Counted from the first letter of the stretch, positions 12,622 to 24,612 are shown. The stretch: 64,000 bases of DNA from Daphnia pulex (GCF_021134715.1 NC_060026.1:8237001-8301000), one strand, 5' to 3'. Notes: generated from the sequence alone by a model not told the origin. A program made the numbers and translations.

Positions 12622-12639
12622 TTACAGTATGATCGCATA

Positions 12640-14735
12640 GAATTGCGCAATTATTAGGAACTTTTGTAGTCGCGCTCCATTTCCCCCATGAAAACCTTTC
12701 CTATTGGGATTTGACAACGATAATGAGCTTTTATGGGGCTGGTCAGGGCTGAAATGGACATTCATTTCTATTTCGTGTAAGCGTCGAACTAATTGTTTCA
12801 ATGGCTTTTCGCTGTGTCTCTGTAGATGCTTCATGGTTTGGAGTTTGTTCTCAAAAGGAAAGGCGCTAAACATGTCAAGATTTCCATAAAGAAGGACATT
12901 ATAAGGTAGGTGGATAAGGTTGTGAACATTGTAAGTGATAAAAGCTTTCTTAAAAATCATATAATACTTTCAGACATATGCGCGTAAAAGTCCTCTTGCA
13001 CATTCGGAAAAAAATGCATTTAACTGGGTGTACTAAAAGTTTGATTGCTACGTGTAATAAGAGAAAATATTTGTAGACTCTGGGAGGGATGATTCCCATG
13101 AATGCCACAGGGTCTATGTACAGGAGATGCAAACGATGTTCCATGGCTTTCATGTCAGGAAAATCATCTAGTGTTCGTGTCTTTCACGGAAATTCAGAAG
13201 GAATATATCCCTTTATAGCAACCAGATATTGGGATGCCTTTTTCACCAGCTCAGGACGTAGACGGACACGATCATACTTTCCACGAACCCATTCACTCAT
13301 AGACTTTTTTTGGACCCCCAAACAGACCCAATGCATATAATCTAACGGGATATTTTTTACCATATCTGTTAACACTTTTTCTACTATTGATCTTTTTTTA
13401 AATCAAAATGATTCAAATATGCCACTGGTCTCTGCCGAAAAAGGGCATCTGTTCTTGCAGGAGCATTAAGATCGGGATACGTTACCCGCCCACCGTGTTT
13501 GCCTGTGTTTCTTACCCAATCTCCTTTGGTGGTGTATTTGTGGCATCAATTCTAGCTATTTTGAGGGACGACACTTATTGTAGCAAAACTGTGTGCTGCA
13601 TCAAATAACATGGCAATCGTTTCAATCTTTAATAGTCTACCACGAAACTTAAAACAATTTTTTTGTAGATCGGACAGCTCAGTCACAAATTCTAGTAAAA
13701 AATCGTTGATGCAGTTCGGTTTCTTGATGCCACAAAATACTCCAATTACAATTAGTTCGTCATATTCTACGTTGTAAAACTTCCCCACAATGGGCCAAAA
13801 ACTGTTCCCACTATACTTTTAACTAAAGGGAGCCCATCTATGCTCCATACAAATTGCAAAACATTTGGAATGTCCTTTGAGTTCAAAAGAGCCAAACCAA
13901 CAGCAAGAGTCGAAGCTATGCCAAAATTGAAGTAGGAACCAGGCTCAACAATTCTGCATTGAATTCTGGATCTCAGTGACTTGAGCAGTGTTCTCGAGTC
14001 CAAGGGAAGATACGCCAGACCAGCTTCTCTGTTTAAACGCTTCAATAGGTTCGAGACATGAGCTCTTGGTATGTTGCAATCCAGTACCCATTCAGCAAGA
14101 CTCCGTCTCACAGCTTCTTCATGAGAAACATCGATGTTCTCATCATTTAAATTGACCAGCAAATCATTTAAGTAGTCATCTGGGATGGATGATTCACTAA
14201 CAGATATGTGGTAGGAATCATCGTTCTCCAAAAGTTCCTCCCAGTCATGATTTTTATCGTTCATGAAATGTTGGTAATCTGTGGTATAACCTGAAGCACC
14301 TGAAGCCTGACTGTCATCTTCAAGAAAATTGGGATGGTCTGGGAAAAAAAACATAAATGAATAAGGATTGTGATTCATAATGTCTACTCTGTTACCATCA
14401 AACTCATTGCTCATTGATGTTGTCCCAACACTTGCTAGAGGAAGATGTAAGTGTTCATCAGTGTTGATATTCTTGCTTGATGTAGTTTCACTGTTGACAA
14501 CTTCAGCTGCGAGTACATTTTCATCACCTTACATTAAACAGAAATTTATTAGTATGTCAATATACACCACATTATTATTCTATAGAATTAGTATTACCAA
14601 TCAACTCTATCCTCAATGCTGGTGTAACACTTGTTGGTGATGAAGGCAAGTCATTGCTGATGTTCACAGTCCCGTCAGTTGCCTCACAATGAGTTCCAAC
14701 ATAATCTGTTAGTAAATTCTGACTCCCTATAATGA
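12640..14735 (-). pseudogene. TNP2/CACTA-like transposase relic (copy A)
   Basis: Minus-strand blocks follow the order of the animal 'transposase domain-containing' family, a DDE type resembling En/Spm-CACTA TNP2. Acidic N-terminal exons (about 14,600-14,735 and 13,810-14,530, joined by GT-AG signals) lead into VLQFVWSIDGLPL. A frameshift near 13,805 moves the FWPIVGKF and IVIGVFCGIKKPN segment into the next frame. Then come NIPLDYMHWVCLGVQKK (about 13,330), a frameshift near 13,184, MKAMEHRLHLLYIDPV and HNVHNLIHLP...FSAFPFENKLQ (12,740-12,920). The usual CDAPAR-to-GCDRC zinc segment is decayed. It is related to copy B at 51.4-53.7 kb. The element is dead, and its terminal repeats were not found. 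Confidence 0.7.
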
Positions 14736-15212
14736 AAGTCATAAAGTTAATGAAGATTACAACACACCTCAGCCATGGAGTAACATTCAACATTGCATTT
14801 ACTAAACATGGTTTACTAGAACGGAGTTTTCAATCAAATTTACTTACAAAGCAATCCATCAATGTATTTGTTTGTGTATTTTTTTCCGTCTCAGTGTTTG
14901 GCGGTTTCCCACTTCTATTTTCTTGGTCCGAACAGCATTAGGGTCATCCTGTTTTCCATCAGCCATCAGCACTAAAAAGCACACCTTTCCCCCTTTTTAG
15001 ATTTCTTTTGCTTTTTTTCCATTCTCTTCTTCCCTCCCTTTCCCTCTTTCAACTTTCTCACCAGAATGAACAAAATTAGAGGAACAATGAGCTTCCTCAG
15101 CTATACCTTCCGTCCATTTAAAATAAAAATATATATAGCAATTTGCCTGCTCAAGAAATTAACAAGCGTGACTGTATACCGGCAAACTAATACTTAATGA
15201 TGGGAATTTCGA
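14736..15212. other. No gene recognised
   Basis: Pyrimidine-rich patches and A/T-rich spacer between two minus-strand transposase relics. Upstream exons of copy A might extend to about 14,790. Confidence 0.4.
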
Positions 15213-16830
15213 TTATGAAAGATTAACTGTAGACACATAAAGCGGCTTTAAAAGATCCAAAACATGTTTGAGTTGCTCCAGCTCAAAATCAGAAAGTCTA
15301 CATTTTTCCATCGAGTTATCACCCGACTGGCCGACGCGATTTAAAAACATGGTCACGGCAAACTGCAAATCGAGAAACCTCTGAAGCATTGCATAAGATG
15401 AATTCCATCTAGTTTTAACGTCAAGTAGCCCCACGGCTTTAACTCTTTGAAGCGACTGCGTGCTGCTTGTTTGGAATACACTATTGATACCTAAACCTCC
15501 GTCGGATAAAGACGAGTTTTCATTTTGTCCACTAGGTCGACCTTTCTCGCCTGGAGGATTAGTTTTCCTGGTCGTCGCTGGCGGAGTGGCCGTTGACAAC
15601 AAGAATATTTTAGTTTAAGACAAGAGTCATTATACCTTACGCTCTTGCGAACTGGTTGTGCTAAAGCAGAGGCCGTTAACGGCTAGCCCGGTCTTTTTCC
15701 ATTCGCTGATGTTGTAACCGTTACTGGCGAAACAATTTGTACAGGAGTCACAGGTGGAGAAGGATCCGACTCACGAAATGAAGCCGAATAACATACTTTT
15801 ACATTCTTTGAATTGCTTTCTTTGCTTGGGAGAAGCACGAACGAACTTGCATACCTCCCTAACGCGATTGACGATAGAGGAAGGGTCAAAGTTGTCATCG
15901 CTGTCATCCTCCTGTTCCTTGCCCCAGTTAAAGTAAAAAACATCCGTCTCTCGTTCATCATCTTCCTCAATTGAAACAAGGTCATCTCTTGCATCATATC
16001 CAAGAATTTTTAATCCTGCCGAGGCTAAGTTAAAAACATGACCGGTGCATCCAAGTAAATTGTCGCCTGATTTGAATGTAGATTCATGCTTTTCTATCTC
16101 TCGTGCCATTGTTTTGTTATTTGAGTTGTTATCGCCCATGATACAAAACAGCTTGTCTTTAATAGCAAATTCTTCTAAGCTTTTTAACAAATAACTAGCA
16201 ATATTTAACCAAGAATGAGCTCCGTTGACCTCTGCAACATCAAGAAGAATTTCATTGAGATCAAAGTCATTTTAAATCCATTGAGCTGTGATAGCAAGAA
16301 TGGCCTTTGCGTTAGGAGACGTCCACAAGTCGCAAGTTAAGTTAATAGAAGAGACAGACTCAAGCAGTGCTTTAATCTTACCCCTTGAAAGCCAGAATTG
16401 TTGTAGCACAAAATCACTAAAGGAATCTGCTTTTACTAGCAAAGACTCTGCATGAGGTTGGCATAAATGCAACAAATCAAAAAATGAATCAGACTCAACG
16501 ATTTCAAAACTTAAATTTTGAGTCAAAATAAGTTTAGCGATCGCTTCCTTCAAGGATTTCCTGTTAAGACCCTAAAAGCCCAAAAGAATAAATTTATTAC
16601 GAAGATGCAGAACTGGATTTTACAGAAACTACCTAGGATAGTGAAATGGCGTGCTTTATAATCTCGTCTCTAACGGCTTGCACGGAGTCATGCTTAGAAA
16701 TAACATGGCGTTGAAGAGATTTCGTCCCATTTCTCAAATGATTCTTATAAATTTTTCCACACTGTATACCCGTGTCCAAGATAACGCAGCACACATCACA
16801 TGGAATATTTTTTCTGTATCAGTCGATTTA
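15213..16830 (-). pseudogene. hAT transposase relic with BED zinc finger
   Basis: On the minus strand a BED-type finger exon (about 16,640-16,810, with CDVCC then LQRHVISKH) precedes the main body. A candidate intron ending in TTTTAG at about 16,573 leads into KEAIAKLILTQNLSFEIVES. Then come SINLTCDLWTSPNAKAILAI, IMGDNNSNNKTMAREI and GCTGHVFNLASAGLK, the conserved RNase H-fold core including the expected catalytic Asp-rich segments. LLDVKTRWNSSYAMLQRF, a hAT signature, lies at about 15,370-15,420. An in-frame TAA at 16,272-16,274, a frameshift near 15,770 and the absence of the C-terminal hATC dimerisation region show it is inactive. It resembles the RICESLEEPER/ZBED branch. Confidence 0.8.
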
Positions 16831-17397
16831 TCTACTAATGAACGATTTTCAACTCTAGAAAATGCCCGAACCCAACTGGGTTTTTTACATGCTGCACTTA
16901 GTTGACTTGTACTGAGTAACTGAGCTTTCAATGAAATTAAAATTGTCCCTAACCCGCACTTTAGTTTATCTTTTTCGCATTTTGCCTTGAAATACAAAAA
17001 TAAAACACCTCGGGTTCTTTCATTAAAATATAAAATTTTGCGCTTTTTCACGGATTGTCTAAAATCTTTATATTTACACCCAACCCGTCTTTAAACCCGC
17101 CAAAAACTACAACGGGTCGGACATCTATCAAAAAGTATGCTGTAAATGACTTGCTTTTTTTTTAATTTTATCTCGTTTGCGCAAACACACATAACCTGAA
17201 TCAACGAACATAATTTTCAGTTGACGATTTAACGAAAAACAACACGAATCTCAAAAGAGCTTCGTTGCCACAATGAAGGACAAAACAAAAACAAGTAAAT
17301 GATAAACAAAATACAATGTGTTCTGAAAAAAATATACAGAGCAATAAATGAGACCTAGGATCTTTCGCCAAAATCAATAAGAATGTTTTAATGGTAT
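16831..17397. other. No gene recognised
   Basis: A/T-rich spacer. The last 60 bases lead directly into the 1,090-bp tandem array. Confidence 0.4.
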
Positions 17398-18186
17398 CAT
17401 TAAAAATAATCAGACGATAAAGAACAGAGCTTTCGAGCAAAAATTTTGAAAAAAGTACTTAACTGTACTTAATTAAAGTTCGCTTTTTCTGACGGCCCTT
17501 AATAAACTACACGACTTATAACTTTAAATTTGCTTGAAAATTAAGCTATTATTTCTACGGCCGGAATTTTAGATTCTGGTAATTTCCAAGTTCCAGTCGA
17601 TCTCCAAGGGCGATTCCCTCCCGTTTACAAAATTGCAGCATCCTTTGGTGGTGACCTCCCTCGACCTTCGTTCTCTTTCGGTTATTTCGTTTAGTAATTT
17701 TAGATCTCGTGACGCCATCAATGAAGTGCAACAAAGTTTAAATGTTTTCCGTTCGTCAATTTTAACATGGATTAGAGAGTGCCATTAGCTGGATTCTAAT
17801 GGCTTAATTTGGTCATAGTGTTCACCAGCAGAAGCTATCAGTAATGCTTACCCTGTCGGAGGTGTTTGTACTTTTACTCGTGTTCTTGTTCATTTCCTCC
17901 ATTCGATGAAAGATGATTTTGGTCTCCAACATGTACGATAAAGTTTATCCAGTGTTCAGTTTCGGTAATGTGCTCAAATTTTACTTGAGAACGAAACTAT
18001 CAATACGTTTTCGACATTTTGCCACCTTTGAACATTTACGCTGTGCACCTGTTTGTCGTCATTTCGATATTTCCAAATTTAGTTCCAGCAGATCGATTTC
18101 CACCCAAGATTTTCGACGACGATCGTGTGTGCAGTTTGTATGTTGCCCCACGTCAATCCATCGCGTCCCACTTGGGCCATACCTTT

Positions 18187-18487
18187 TGTTATGATTATCG
18201 ATAATGAATGCAAGATTGTGAACTGAGTCTGAAGGAAACATTTTTGCATCACCAATGGGGAGTGGTAGTGCGCCAGGCTTACGACTGGACTTGGAGTAAA
18301 CTATTACCGCGTCGGATTTGGACTCATTGAACTTAATAATTCTCGGTCATCCATGACTTCACCTCGCCAACGCAGGAGGAGAGGGCGGAAAAGGTGCGCC
18401 TTTGGTCAGCATGGTCCACATCGAGTGAGAAGGTAACGTATTTTTTATCATCATCGGCGTAGTAGTGGTCAGTGACCTCATGCCTAT
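18187..18487 (-). pseudogene. LINE reverse-transcriptase fragment in array unit 1
   Basis: The minus strand carries a HYYADDDKKYV box, the RT catalytic YADD motif, followed by SCVGEVKSWMTENY and, after a one-base frame change, FNESKSDAVIVYSKSS and SVHNLAFIID. These match the conserved palm and thumb order of CR1/L2/Jockey-type ORF2 proteins. Only about 100 residues remain, so the piece is a truncated relic carried inside the amplified unit. Confidence 0.8.
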
Positions 18488-19276
18488 CTTTAAAAATAAT
18501 CAGACGATACAGAACAGAGATTTCGAGCAAAAATTTTGAAAAAAGTACTCAACTGTACTTAATTACAGTTCGCGTATTCTGACGGCCCTTAATAAACTAC
18601 ACGACTTATAAGTTTTAATTTGCTTGAAAATTAAGCTAGTATTTCTGCGGCCGGAATTTTAGATTCTGGTAATTTCCAAGTTCCAGTCGATCTCCAAGGG
18701 CGATTCCCTCCCGATTACAAAATTGCAGCATCCTTTGGTGGTGACCTCCCTCGACCTTCGTTCTCTTTCGGTTATTTCGTTTAGTAATTTTAGATCTCGT
18801 GACGCCATCAATGAAGTGCAACAAAGTTTAAATGTTTTCCGTTCGTCAATTTTAACATGGATTAGAGAGTGCCATTAGCTGGATTCTAATGGCTTAATTT
18901 GGTCATAGTGTTCACCAGCAGAAGCTATCAGTAATGCTTACCCTGTCGGAGGTGTTTGTACTTTTACTCGTGTTCTTGTTCATTTCCTCCATTCGATGAA
19001 AGATGATTTTGGTCTCCAACATGTACGATAAAGTTTATCCAGTGTTCAGTTTCGGTAATGTGCTCAAATTTTACTTGAGAACGAAACTATCAATACGTTT
19101 TCGACATTTTGCCACCTTTGAACATTTACGCTGTGCACCTGTTTGTCGTCATTTCGATATTTCCAAATTTAGTTCCAGCAGATCGATTTCCACCCAAGAT
19201 TTTCGACGACGATCGTGTGTGCAGTTTGTATGTTGCCCCACGTCAATCCATCGCGTCCCACTTGGGCCATACCTTT

Positions 19277-19577
19277 TGTTATGATTATCGATAATGAATG
19301 CAAGATTGTGAACTGAGTCTGAAGGAAACATTTTTGCATCACCAATGGGGAGTGGTAGTGCGCCAGGCTTACGACTGGACTTGGAGTAAACTATTACCGC
19401 GTCGGATTTGGACTCATTGAACTTAATAATTCTCGGTCATCCATGACTTCATCTCGCCAACGCAGGAGGAGAGGGCGGAAAAGGTGCGCCTTTGGTCAGC
19501 ATGGTCCACATCGAGTGAGAAGGTAACGTATTTTTTATCATCATCGGCGTAGTAGTGGTCAGTGACCTCATGCCTAT
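19277..19577 (-). pseudogene. LINE reverse-transcriptase fragment in array unit 2
   Basis: Copy of the minus-strand LINE piece of unit 1, offset by 1,090 bp, with the same frame change after the WMTENY motif and one Val-to-Met difference before it. The shared lesion shows that the fragment was already dead before amplification. Confidence 0.8.
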
Positions 19578-20369
19578 CTTTAAAAATAATCAGACGATAC
19601 AGAACAGAGATTTCGAGCAAAAATTTTGAAAAAAGTACTCAACTGTACTTAATTACAGTTCGCGTATTCTGACGGCCCTTAATAAACTACACGACTTATA
19701 AGTTTTAATTTGCTTGAAAATTAAGCTAGTATTTCTGCGGCCGGAATTTTAGATTCTGGTAATTTCCAAGTTCCAGTCGATCTCCAAGGGCGATTCCCTC
19801 CCGATTACAAAATTGCAGCATCCTTTGGTGGTGACCTCCCTCGACCTTCGTTCTCTTTCGGTCATTTTGTTTAGTAATTTTCGGTCTCCTGACGCCATCA
19901 ATGAAGTGCAACAAAGTTTAAATGTTTCCGTTCGTCAATTTTAACATGGATTAGTGAGTGTCATCAGCTGGATTCTAATGGCTTAATTTGGTCATAGTGT
20001 TCACCAGCAGAAGCTATCAGTAATGCTTACCCTGTTGGAGGTGTTTGTACTTTTACTCGTGTTCTTGTTCATTTCCTCCATTCGATGAAAGATGATTTTG
20101 GTCTCCAACATGTACGATAAAGTTTATCCAGTGTTCAGTTTCGGTAATGTGCCCAAAATTTTCTTTGAGAACGAAACTATCAATACGTTTTCGACATTTT
20201 GCCACCTTTGAACATTTACGCTGTTCACCTGTTTGCCGTCATTTCGATATTTCCAAATTTCGTTCCGGCAGATCGGTTTCCACCCAAGATTTTCGACGAC
20301 GATCGTGTGTGCAGTTTGTATGTTGCCCCTCGTCAATCCATCGCGTCCCACTTGGGCCATACCTTTTGT

Positions 20370-20600
20370 TTTGATTATCGAGAATGAATGCAAGATTGTG
20401 AACTGAGTCGGAAGGAAAAAAATTTGCATCACCAATGGGGAGTGGTAGTGCGGCAGGCTTACGACTGGACTTGGAGTAAACTATTACCGCGTCGGATTTG
20501 GACTCATTGAACTTAATAATTCTCGGTCATCCATGACTTCATTCCGCCAACGCAGGAGGAGAGGGCGGAGAAGGTGCGCCTTTGGTCAGTATGATCCACA
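20370..20600 (-). pseudogene. LINE reverse-transcriptase fragment in array unit 3
   Basis: Third, shorter copy of the same minus-strand LINE piece. It ends where the array ends near 20,628, so the YADD box is missing and only the thumb-region motifs remain. Confidence 0.65.
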
Positions 20601-20639
20601 ACGAGTGAGAAAGTGACGTATTTTTTATGGATGTGAGAG

Positions 20640-20861
20640 GAGTAATTAGAGAGTGATACACCACAATATGCCTGGGACAACCTTAATTATGATGGAGATT
20701 ATGAGGGCAATCAAGACAAGGACGATCAAGGCGAGGATCAATATGAACCAGAGAGGAAAGAAAAAGATGCAAAATCTGAAAAAGAAAAAGTTGAAGAAGA
20801 TGCAAGAGCAGAAGAAAAATTCGTCGAAGAAAAAGCAGAGCATGAAAAAAAAGAAAGATGA
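20640..20861 (+). other. Open stretch coding a Glu/Lys-rich segment, status unclear
   Basis: One plus-strand frame is open for about 70 codons up to a TGA at 20,859-20,861. It would encode an Asp/Glu/Lys-rich, probably coiled or disordered segment starting around an AWDNLNYDGDYEGN motif. No ATG start or splice context is evident. It abuts the end of the tandem array. It may be a gene fragment or low-complexity chance coding. Confidence 0.2.
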
Positions 20862-20869
20862 AGAAAAGG

Positions 20870-21660
20870 ATTCAGGAAATGTTGCTGGGCCAAGCCATTG
20901 GAAAAAAAAGCAGAACAGAAAAAGAGAATAAGGATAAAAAAAGAAAAAAACTGAAACTACCAACGAGGTCAACACAACTCTGGCTACTACGATTCTAACT
21001 AATCATGTAGAAGAATTAGAAGATTCATAGAAGAATTTCTAAGAATCATAGTAGAAGTAGAAAAAAAGTCAAATCGCAAACAGGAGCGTGGAAGATCAAA
21101 AAGACCAAAAACTCAAACTTTGCTGAGGAATTAACGACTTTGACTTGTAATTTTAATTCAATTAATGTATTGAATACAATTTTAGTTTGAAACACTACGG
21201 TGTGAGAGTAAGCGAAGGGAAAGATGTCGAGAGAGAAAGAGACATGTGTGGTTATGTATGAGAGAGAGAGAGAGAAAAGTGCGACCTTCCATGGCACAGG
21301 CAAAGTCAGTTGTAAATTCTATTCTTTTGTGAATTAAAGAGAGGGGTGTTGGAAATAGGGGGGTGAGAGAGGGTTGCGAAACTTTGCGGGGGGTACGGCA
21401 TTGCAACATAAATAATTTTGCCGCGAAACAGAGTTTTGCCCCACAGCGCCATTAGCGACACAGCGGGTGTGTTGGGAAACGGGGGGGGGGGGGGGGTGCT
21501 GAAGGTTTGCCTTGGTGGAACCGCAAAAGGCACTGACAAAAAACGATTCGAACTAAATCGATTCCTAAAGTTAGTTTTCACTATCGTGTCGCAGTGACAC
21601 TGTCGCTGTATTCGCTGCATTTTTTTGCAAAATTTTTGAGAGGAGGAGCTAAACGACGTA
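20870..21660. repeat. Low-complexity spacer with GA and G runs
   Basis: Contains a GAGAGAGAGAGAGA microsatellite near 21,260-21,276 and a run of about 18 G at 21,480-21,497. No gene is visible. The G run is a likely sequencing or polymerase slippage site. Confidence 0.6.
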
Positions 21661-21805
21661 ACATACATTCACTGTTTTTAACATCACATACAATCTTGTC
21701 CATCATATGATATTTTTCTTCAGTGTTTCCGCAAATAGAATCAATCATTAATTTAATATTTTCATGTTTTTCACAAACACATACGTTGTGGGATCCTGAA
21801 GCTCA

Positions 21806-22882
21806 CCCGTACGAAACTTTTAGCTAGTTCTATACTAGAATATAGCTACGAAGTTAGGGGTATATAGCTAGGAATTTTCAGGTAAAAAATTTTAAATTCC
21901 ACATTGGGAATTTTAGGGTAGTTTTAGCTTTGAATTTGCTAGCTAGATTTCTTAGATTGAAGGTAGCTTGAAATTTTCTCGCTACCATACCAATTGATGA
22001 AAAGAGAATTTTGCGCGCATTCCCATTGTTAACAGGGTCACCCATCCATTTACTACCGTAGAATTCTTTGCTGTACTATTTTACCTGTTGTCGCTGGGTG
22101 TCCTGATCTGGCATAGCTATTGATATAATTATACAATAAAATTATTTGATGGTGCTATATTTGTGTCTATAATTCTTCACATAGACTTCTAATTAAAAAA
22201 CTAATGAGAAGCTTGTATAAAGATAAACCATTTTTAATGTAAACAAATATTTTCAAAATTTCAGCTATTGCCCATACACATATAGAATTATGCTATGCTT
22301 TTTTTTAGGTTATACATAAAAAAAATCTGTATGCATATATTTTGTGTCTAGGACCACCCCACATGTCGCTTTTTTAACCTATTATTTTTTTAATCACGAT
22401 TTATTCCGATCACATTAAGCGAAATAACCCTAGATTAAAAATTCAATACTAGAATTAGCTGAAAAAGTTAGGAAATATATTAGGGGGGGGAATTTCTAGC
22501 TGATTTTAAGGTTAATTATTTCAAGCAAGATCAGGAAACGCCCTAGCTTGGAAAATAAAAGCTGAAATCTGCTAAAAAAAAGTGGAGTGAAACCCTAGAT
22601 TAAAATTTCCATACTGGAATTAGCTTATAGTTAGGTAAAATATTTAGGGGGGAAAATTCTAGCTGGTTTTAAGGTTTATTTTTTTAAGCAAGATAAGAAA
22701 ACGACCTAGCTTGGAAAATAAAAGCTGATATCTGCTAAAAAAAGGGGAATTATTTTGAGATGACAAATTTCGAGGTATTTGCAGCATGATAAAAGGTTTG
22801 ATTTTTTAGCCTAGCACCGCGTGAGCTGTTATTAGCGGTTATTAGCTAACAGTAAAATTTTAAGCTAAAAGTTTCGTACGGG
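21806..22882. mobile_element. Non-autonomous DNA transposon with 20-bp terminal inverted repeats
   Basis: The ends are perfect inverted repeats: CCCGTACGAAACTTTTAGCT at 21,806-21,825 and its complement at 22,863-22,882. It interrupts the minus-strand gene relic described for 21,661-23,960 between two consecutive conserved segments, which proves it is an insertion. I see no clear target-site duplication. The interior has no ORF. It is full of short TAGCTAG, CTAGCT and AAAATTC motifs and an internal tandem duplication. The superfamily is not assignable. Confidence 0.85.
22428..22757. repeat. 165-bp internal tandem duplication of the TIR element
   Basis: CCCTAGATTAAAA occurs at 22,428 and again at 22,593, and the roughly 165 bp following each copy align through the 'aggggggg' tract, CTAGCTG, TTTTAAGGTT, AAGCAAGAT, CCTAGCTTGGAAAATAAAAGCTGA and CTGCTAAAAAAA. 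The copies differ by scattered substitutions, so the duplication is not recent. Confidence 0.85.
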
Positions 22883-24109
22883 CAAACTTCTATGACATTC
22901 ACTGGTCGAAGAGCGAAAAATTTTGATCTCCCGCATGACTTAATACATAGTTTTTTCACACAGTATTCTTTATACTTGTAATATAATTCGTCAATGTTTA
23001 TGAGGAGCAGTTGTTTTTGTACTTTCACCTTTTTTTCACCGGGATTTTCCGAACGGAGACAAAATCATTCATCCCTGGCTGAACACGGGAATTTTCATCC
23101 GACAAATAAAAATCCTTCACAATTTCTTCTTCTTCTGGAGATAATTTTCTCCCTTTTTTATTATCAGGAATCGCCAAAATACCCTTTTCTTTTTTTAGAA
23201 TACGGGATCTTTTCACTTGGGAGATTGAAACGTCGAAAAAGTGTGAGGTTTGCTGTTGAGTCCATGAATAAAATTGCTGTTGAGTAATGATAAAATTCCC
23301 TTGAAGTCTCCAATTTTCTTTAATTTATCACATCGTTGTTGTAATTCATAAATTAGCACTTCACAGTCGTTAGGCGAAACAGAATTTGTTTTGTCATTAA
23401 TCGTATTTTCAAAAACTTCATCAACCATATTTGCGATAGGTTCGTGCAACTTGAGAAATGCTTCTTGCACTTGACTAGCTTTGCGCTTTAGAACTTGGTA
23501 ACGGTGCGTTTTATTTCGTTTTTTGTCTAAAATCACTGGCGTTACTTCCAAGGCACTTGTCACTGTAAGAGAACGACTTAATGGTTTCGAAGGTGAATCA
23601 AACGATATGTCGTTTTCATATGAAATGTTATTCAGTTCTAACTCACAGTCATCTAGCTCTGATGAATCTTTCAACTTCGGTGATGCACAGAGAGGTGGAT
23701 TCCAGGGTATTTTGTTAATATTCACATTCAAAAAGGTCATGTAACAGTTCGGACACAATTTTTGACCTGGATATACGTGAAGATCCGATTGAATTTCCTT
23801 CATGGCGTCACACATGTTCATAGTTGCTGATTTCGTTCCTTTCGGAAATTTAGAGTTTGTCTTATGAATTCCAAATTGATTTGAGCACATTGGACGCTTT
23901 TTGTAAAGATGTAAAGAAACTGAGTAGTAAAAGCTTGCTGGTGATGAAGGCAAATTTTCGAAAACTAAAACATGTTGGTACGATATAATATTGTTTTAAC
24001 GTCTACAGAATCAATGCTTTCGACACCAAGCAATAAGTACTTGGAGTGTTTCACATATTTTTCACTGAAGCACAAGTTGTTGACATGTTCTCCTACACAG
24101 CACTTAGAA

Positions 24110-24600
24110 GTAGCCGCAACTCGGGACACGGGAACGAAAAAGAAACTGCTGGCTCTTAGTCCGTTCCCAACCTTACAAGCCACGGTCAACATTTGTCGGA
24201 GCGAAGAATCGGCTCGGGCAAATGAGAGCATTCTCAGTGGGCAATCCGGAGTTGCAGCCATTTTGACGAAACAAGGTCAATCAGACCGTCGCCCATACAA
24301 AAATGAGTGCGGATCATGCAGCTGGGCATCTCATGCTCCAGAAGAAAGTTGTCCTGCGGTCGGAAAGTCGTGCCATCTATGTGGAAGACCGGACCACTTC
24401 TCCCCGAAATGTCCCAACTGGAATAAGGAAAAAACCGGCACGAGCGGTGGCGCTAGTGGTGGTGCCAAATCTAAGATGGCGCATATCATCATTGGAAACA
24501 TTCAGGCCAACCAAAAACGCCGGGGGTCTCCTACTATCTCCCTGGAAATACTGGAAGAAGACGGCGCAGTAGCAGCACTGCTTACTAATGCAATTCCGGC
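24110..24600 (+). pseudogene. Gypsy gag C-terminus with CCHC zinc knuckle
   Basis: A short open frame encodes the end of gag: the capsid-side LQATVNICRSEESARANES stretch, a Cys-rich CGSCSWASHAPEESCP motif, then the knuckle CHLCGRPDHFSPKCP (C-x2-C-x4-H-x4-C), followed by a Gly/Ser-rich basic tail. The knuckle binds element RNA in related retrotransposons. The frame loses homology near 24,560, where a frame change joins the protease/RT frame. Confidence 0.75.
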
Positions 24601-24612
24601 GCTGAAGTCAGT

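Larger units (their letters stand above)
17398..20628. repeat. Tandem array, 1,090-bp unit, 2.96 copies
   Basis: The same sequence recurs at an exact 1,090-bp step: unit 1 at 17,398-18,487, unit 2 at 18,488-19,577, and unit 3 from 19,578 until homology stops near 20,628 just after TGACGTATTTTTTATG. Units 1 and 2 are nearly identical through most of their length, while unit 1 differs more in its first 160 bp. Unit 3 has more substitutions and small indels after about 19,860. Each unit joins a plus-strand RING-like remnant (shared with 3,888-4,510) to an antisense LINE RT piece. It is a chimeric unit amplified as one block. Confidence 0.95.
21661..23960 (-). pseudogene. Multicopy TE-type gene relic, split by a DNA transposon
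   Basis: The long minus-strand frame 23,213-23,953 has a Cys/His-rich start (MCSNQFGIHKT, then LHVYPGQKLCPNCYMTFLN), then a charged middle. The frame continues after a change at about 23,216 with SRILKKEKGILAIPDNKK, SRVQPGMNDFVSV and KFFALRPVNVIEV, motifs of an unnamed protein family repeated in arthropods and Hydra. At 22,882 the protein stops at an inverted-repeat element. On the far side (21,661-21,805) the same strand resumes with GSHNVCVCEKHENIKLMIDS, the expected next segment. The gene was therefore intact in this region before the insertion. A further decayed block upstream (23,965-24,090) may be its N-terminus. No function is known to me. Confidence 0.6.

Noticed and set aside
17913..20387. 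Repeated 60-93-codon plus-strand frames in the tandem array as a novel peptide family
   Set aside because: They recur only because the unit is duplicated. The reading frames cross a decayed RING-like sequence and have no start or splice context.
17398..20628. CRISPR-like or satellite array
   Set aside because: The repeat period is 1,090 bp with no short repeat/spacer structure, and the source is eukaryotic.
20646..20975. Minus-strand frame rich in Phe that looks like membrane helices
   Set aside because: It is the complement of an A/G-rich Lys/Glu tract, so the Phe-rich product is a composition artefact.
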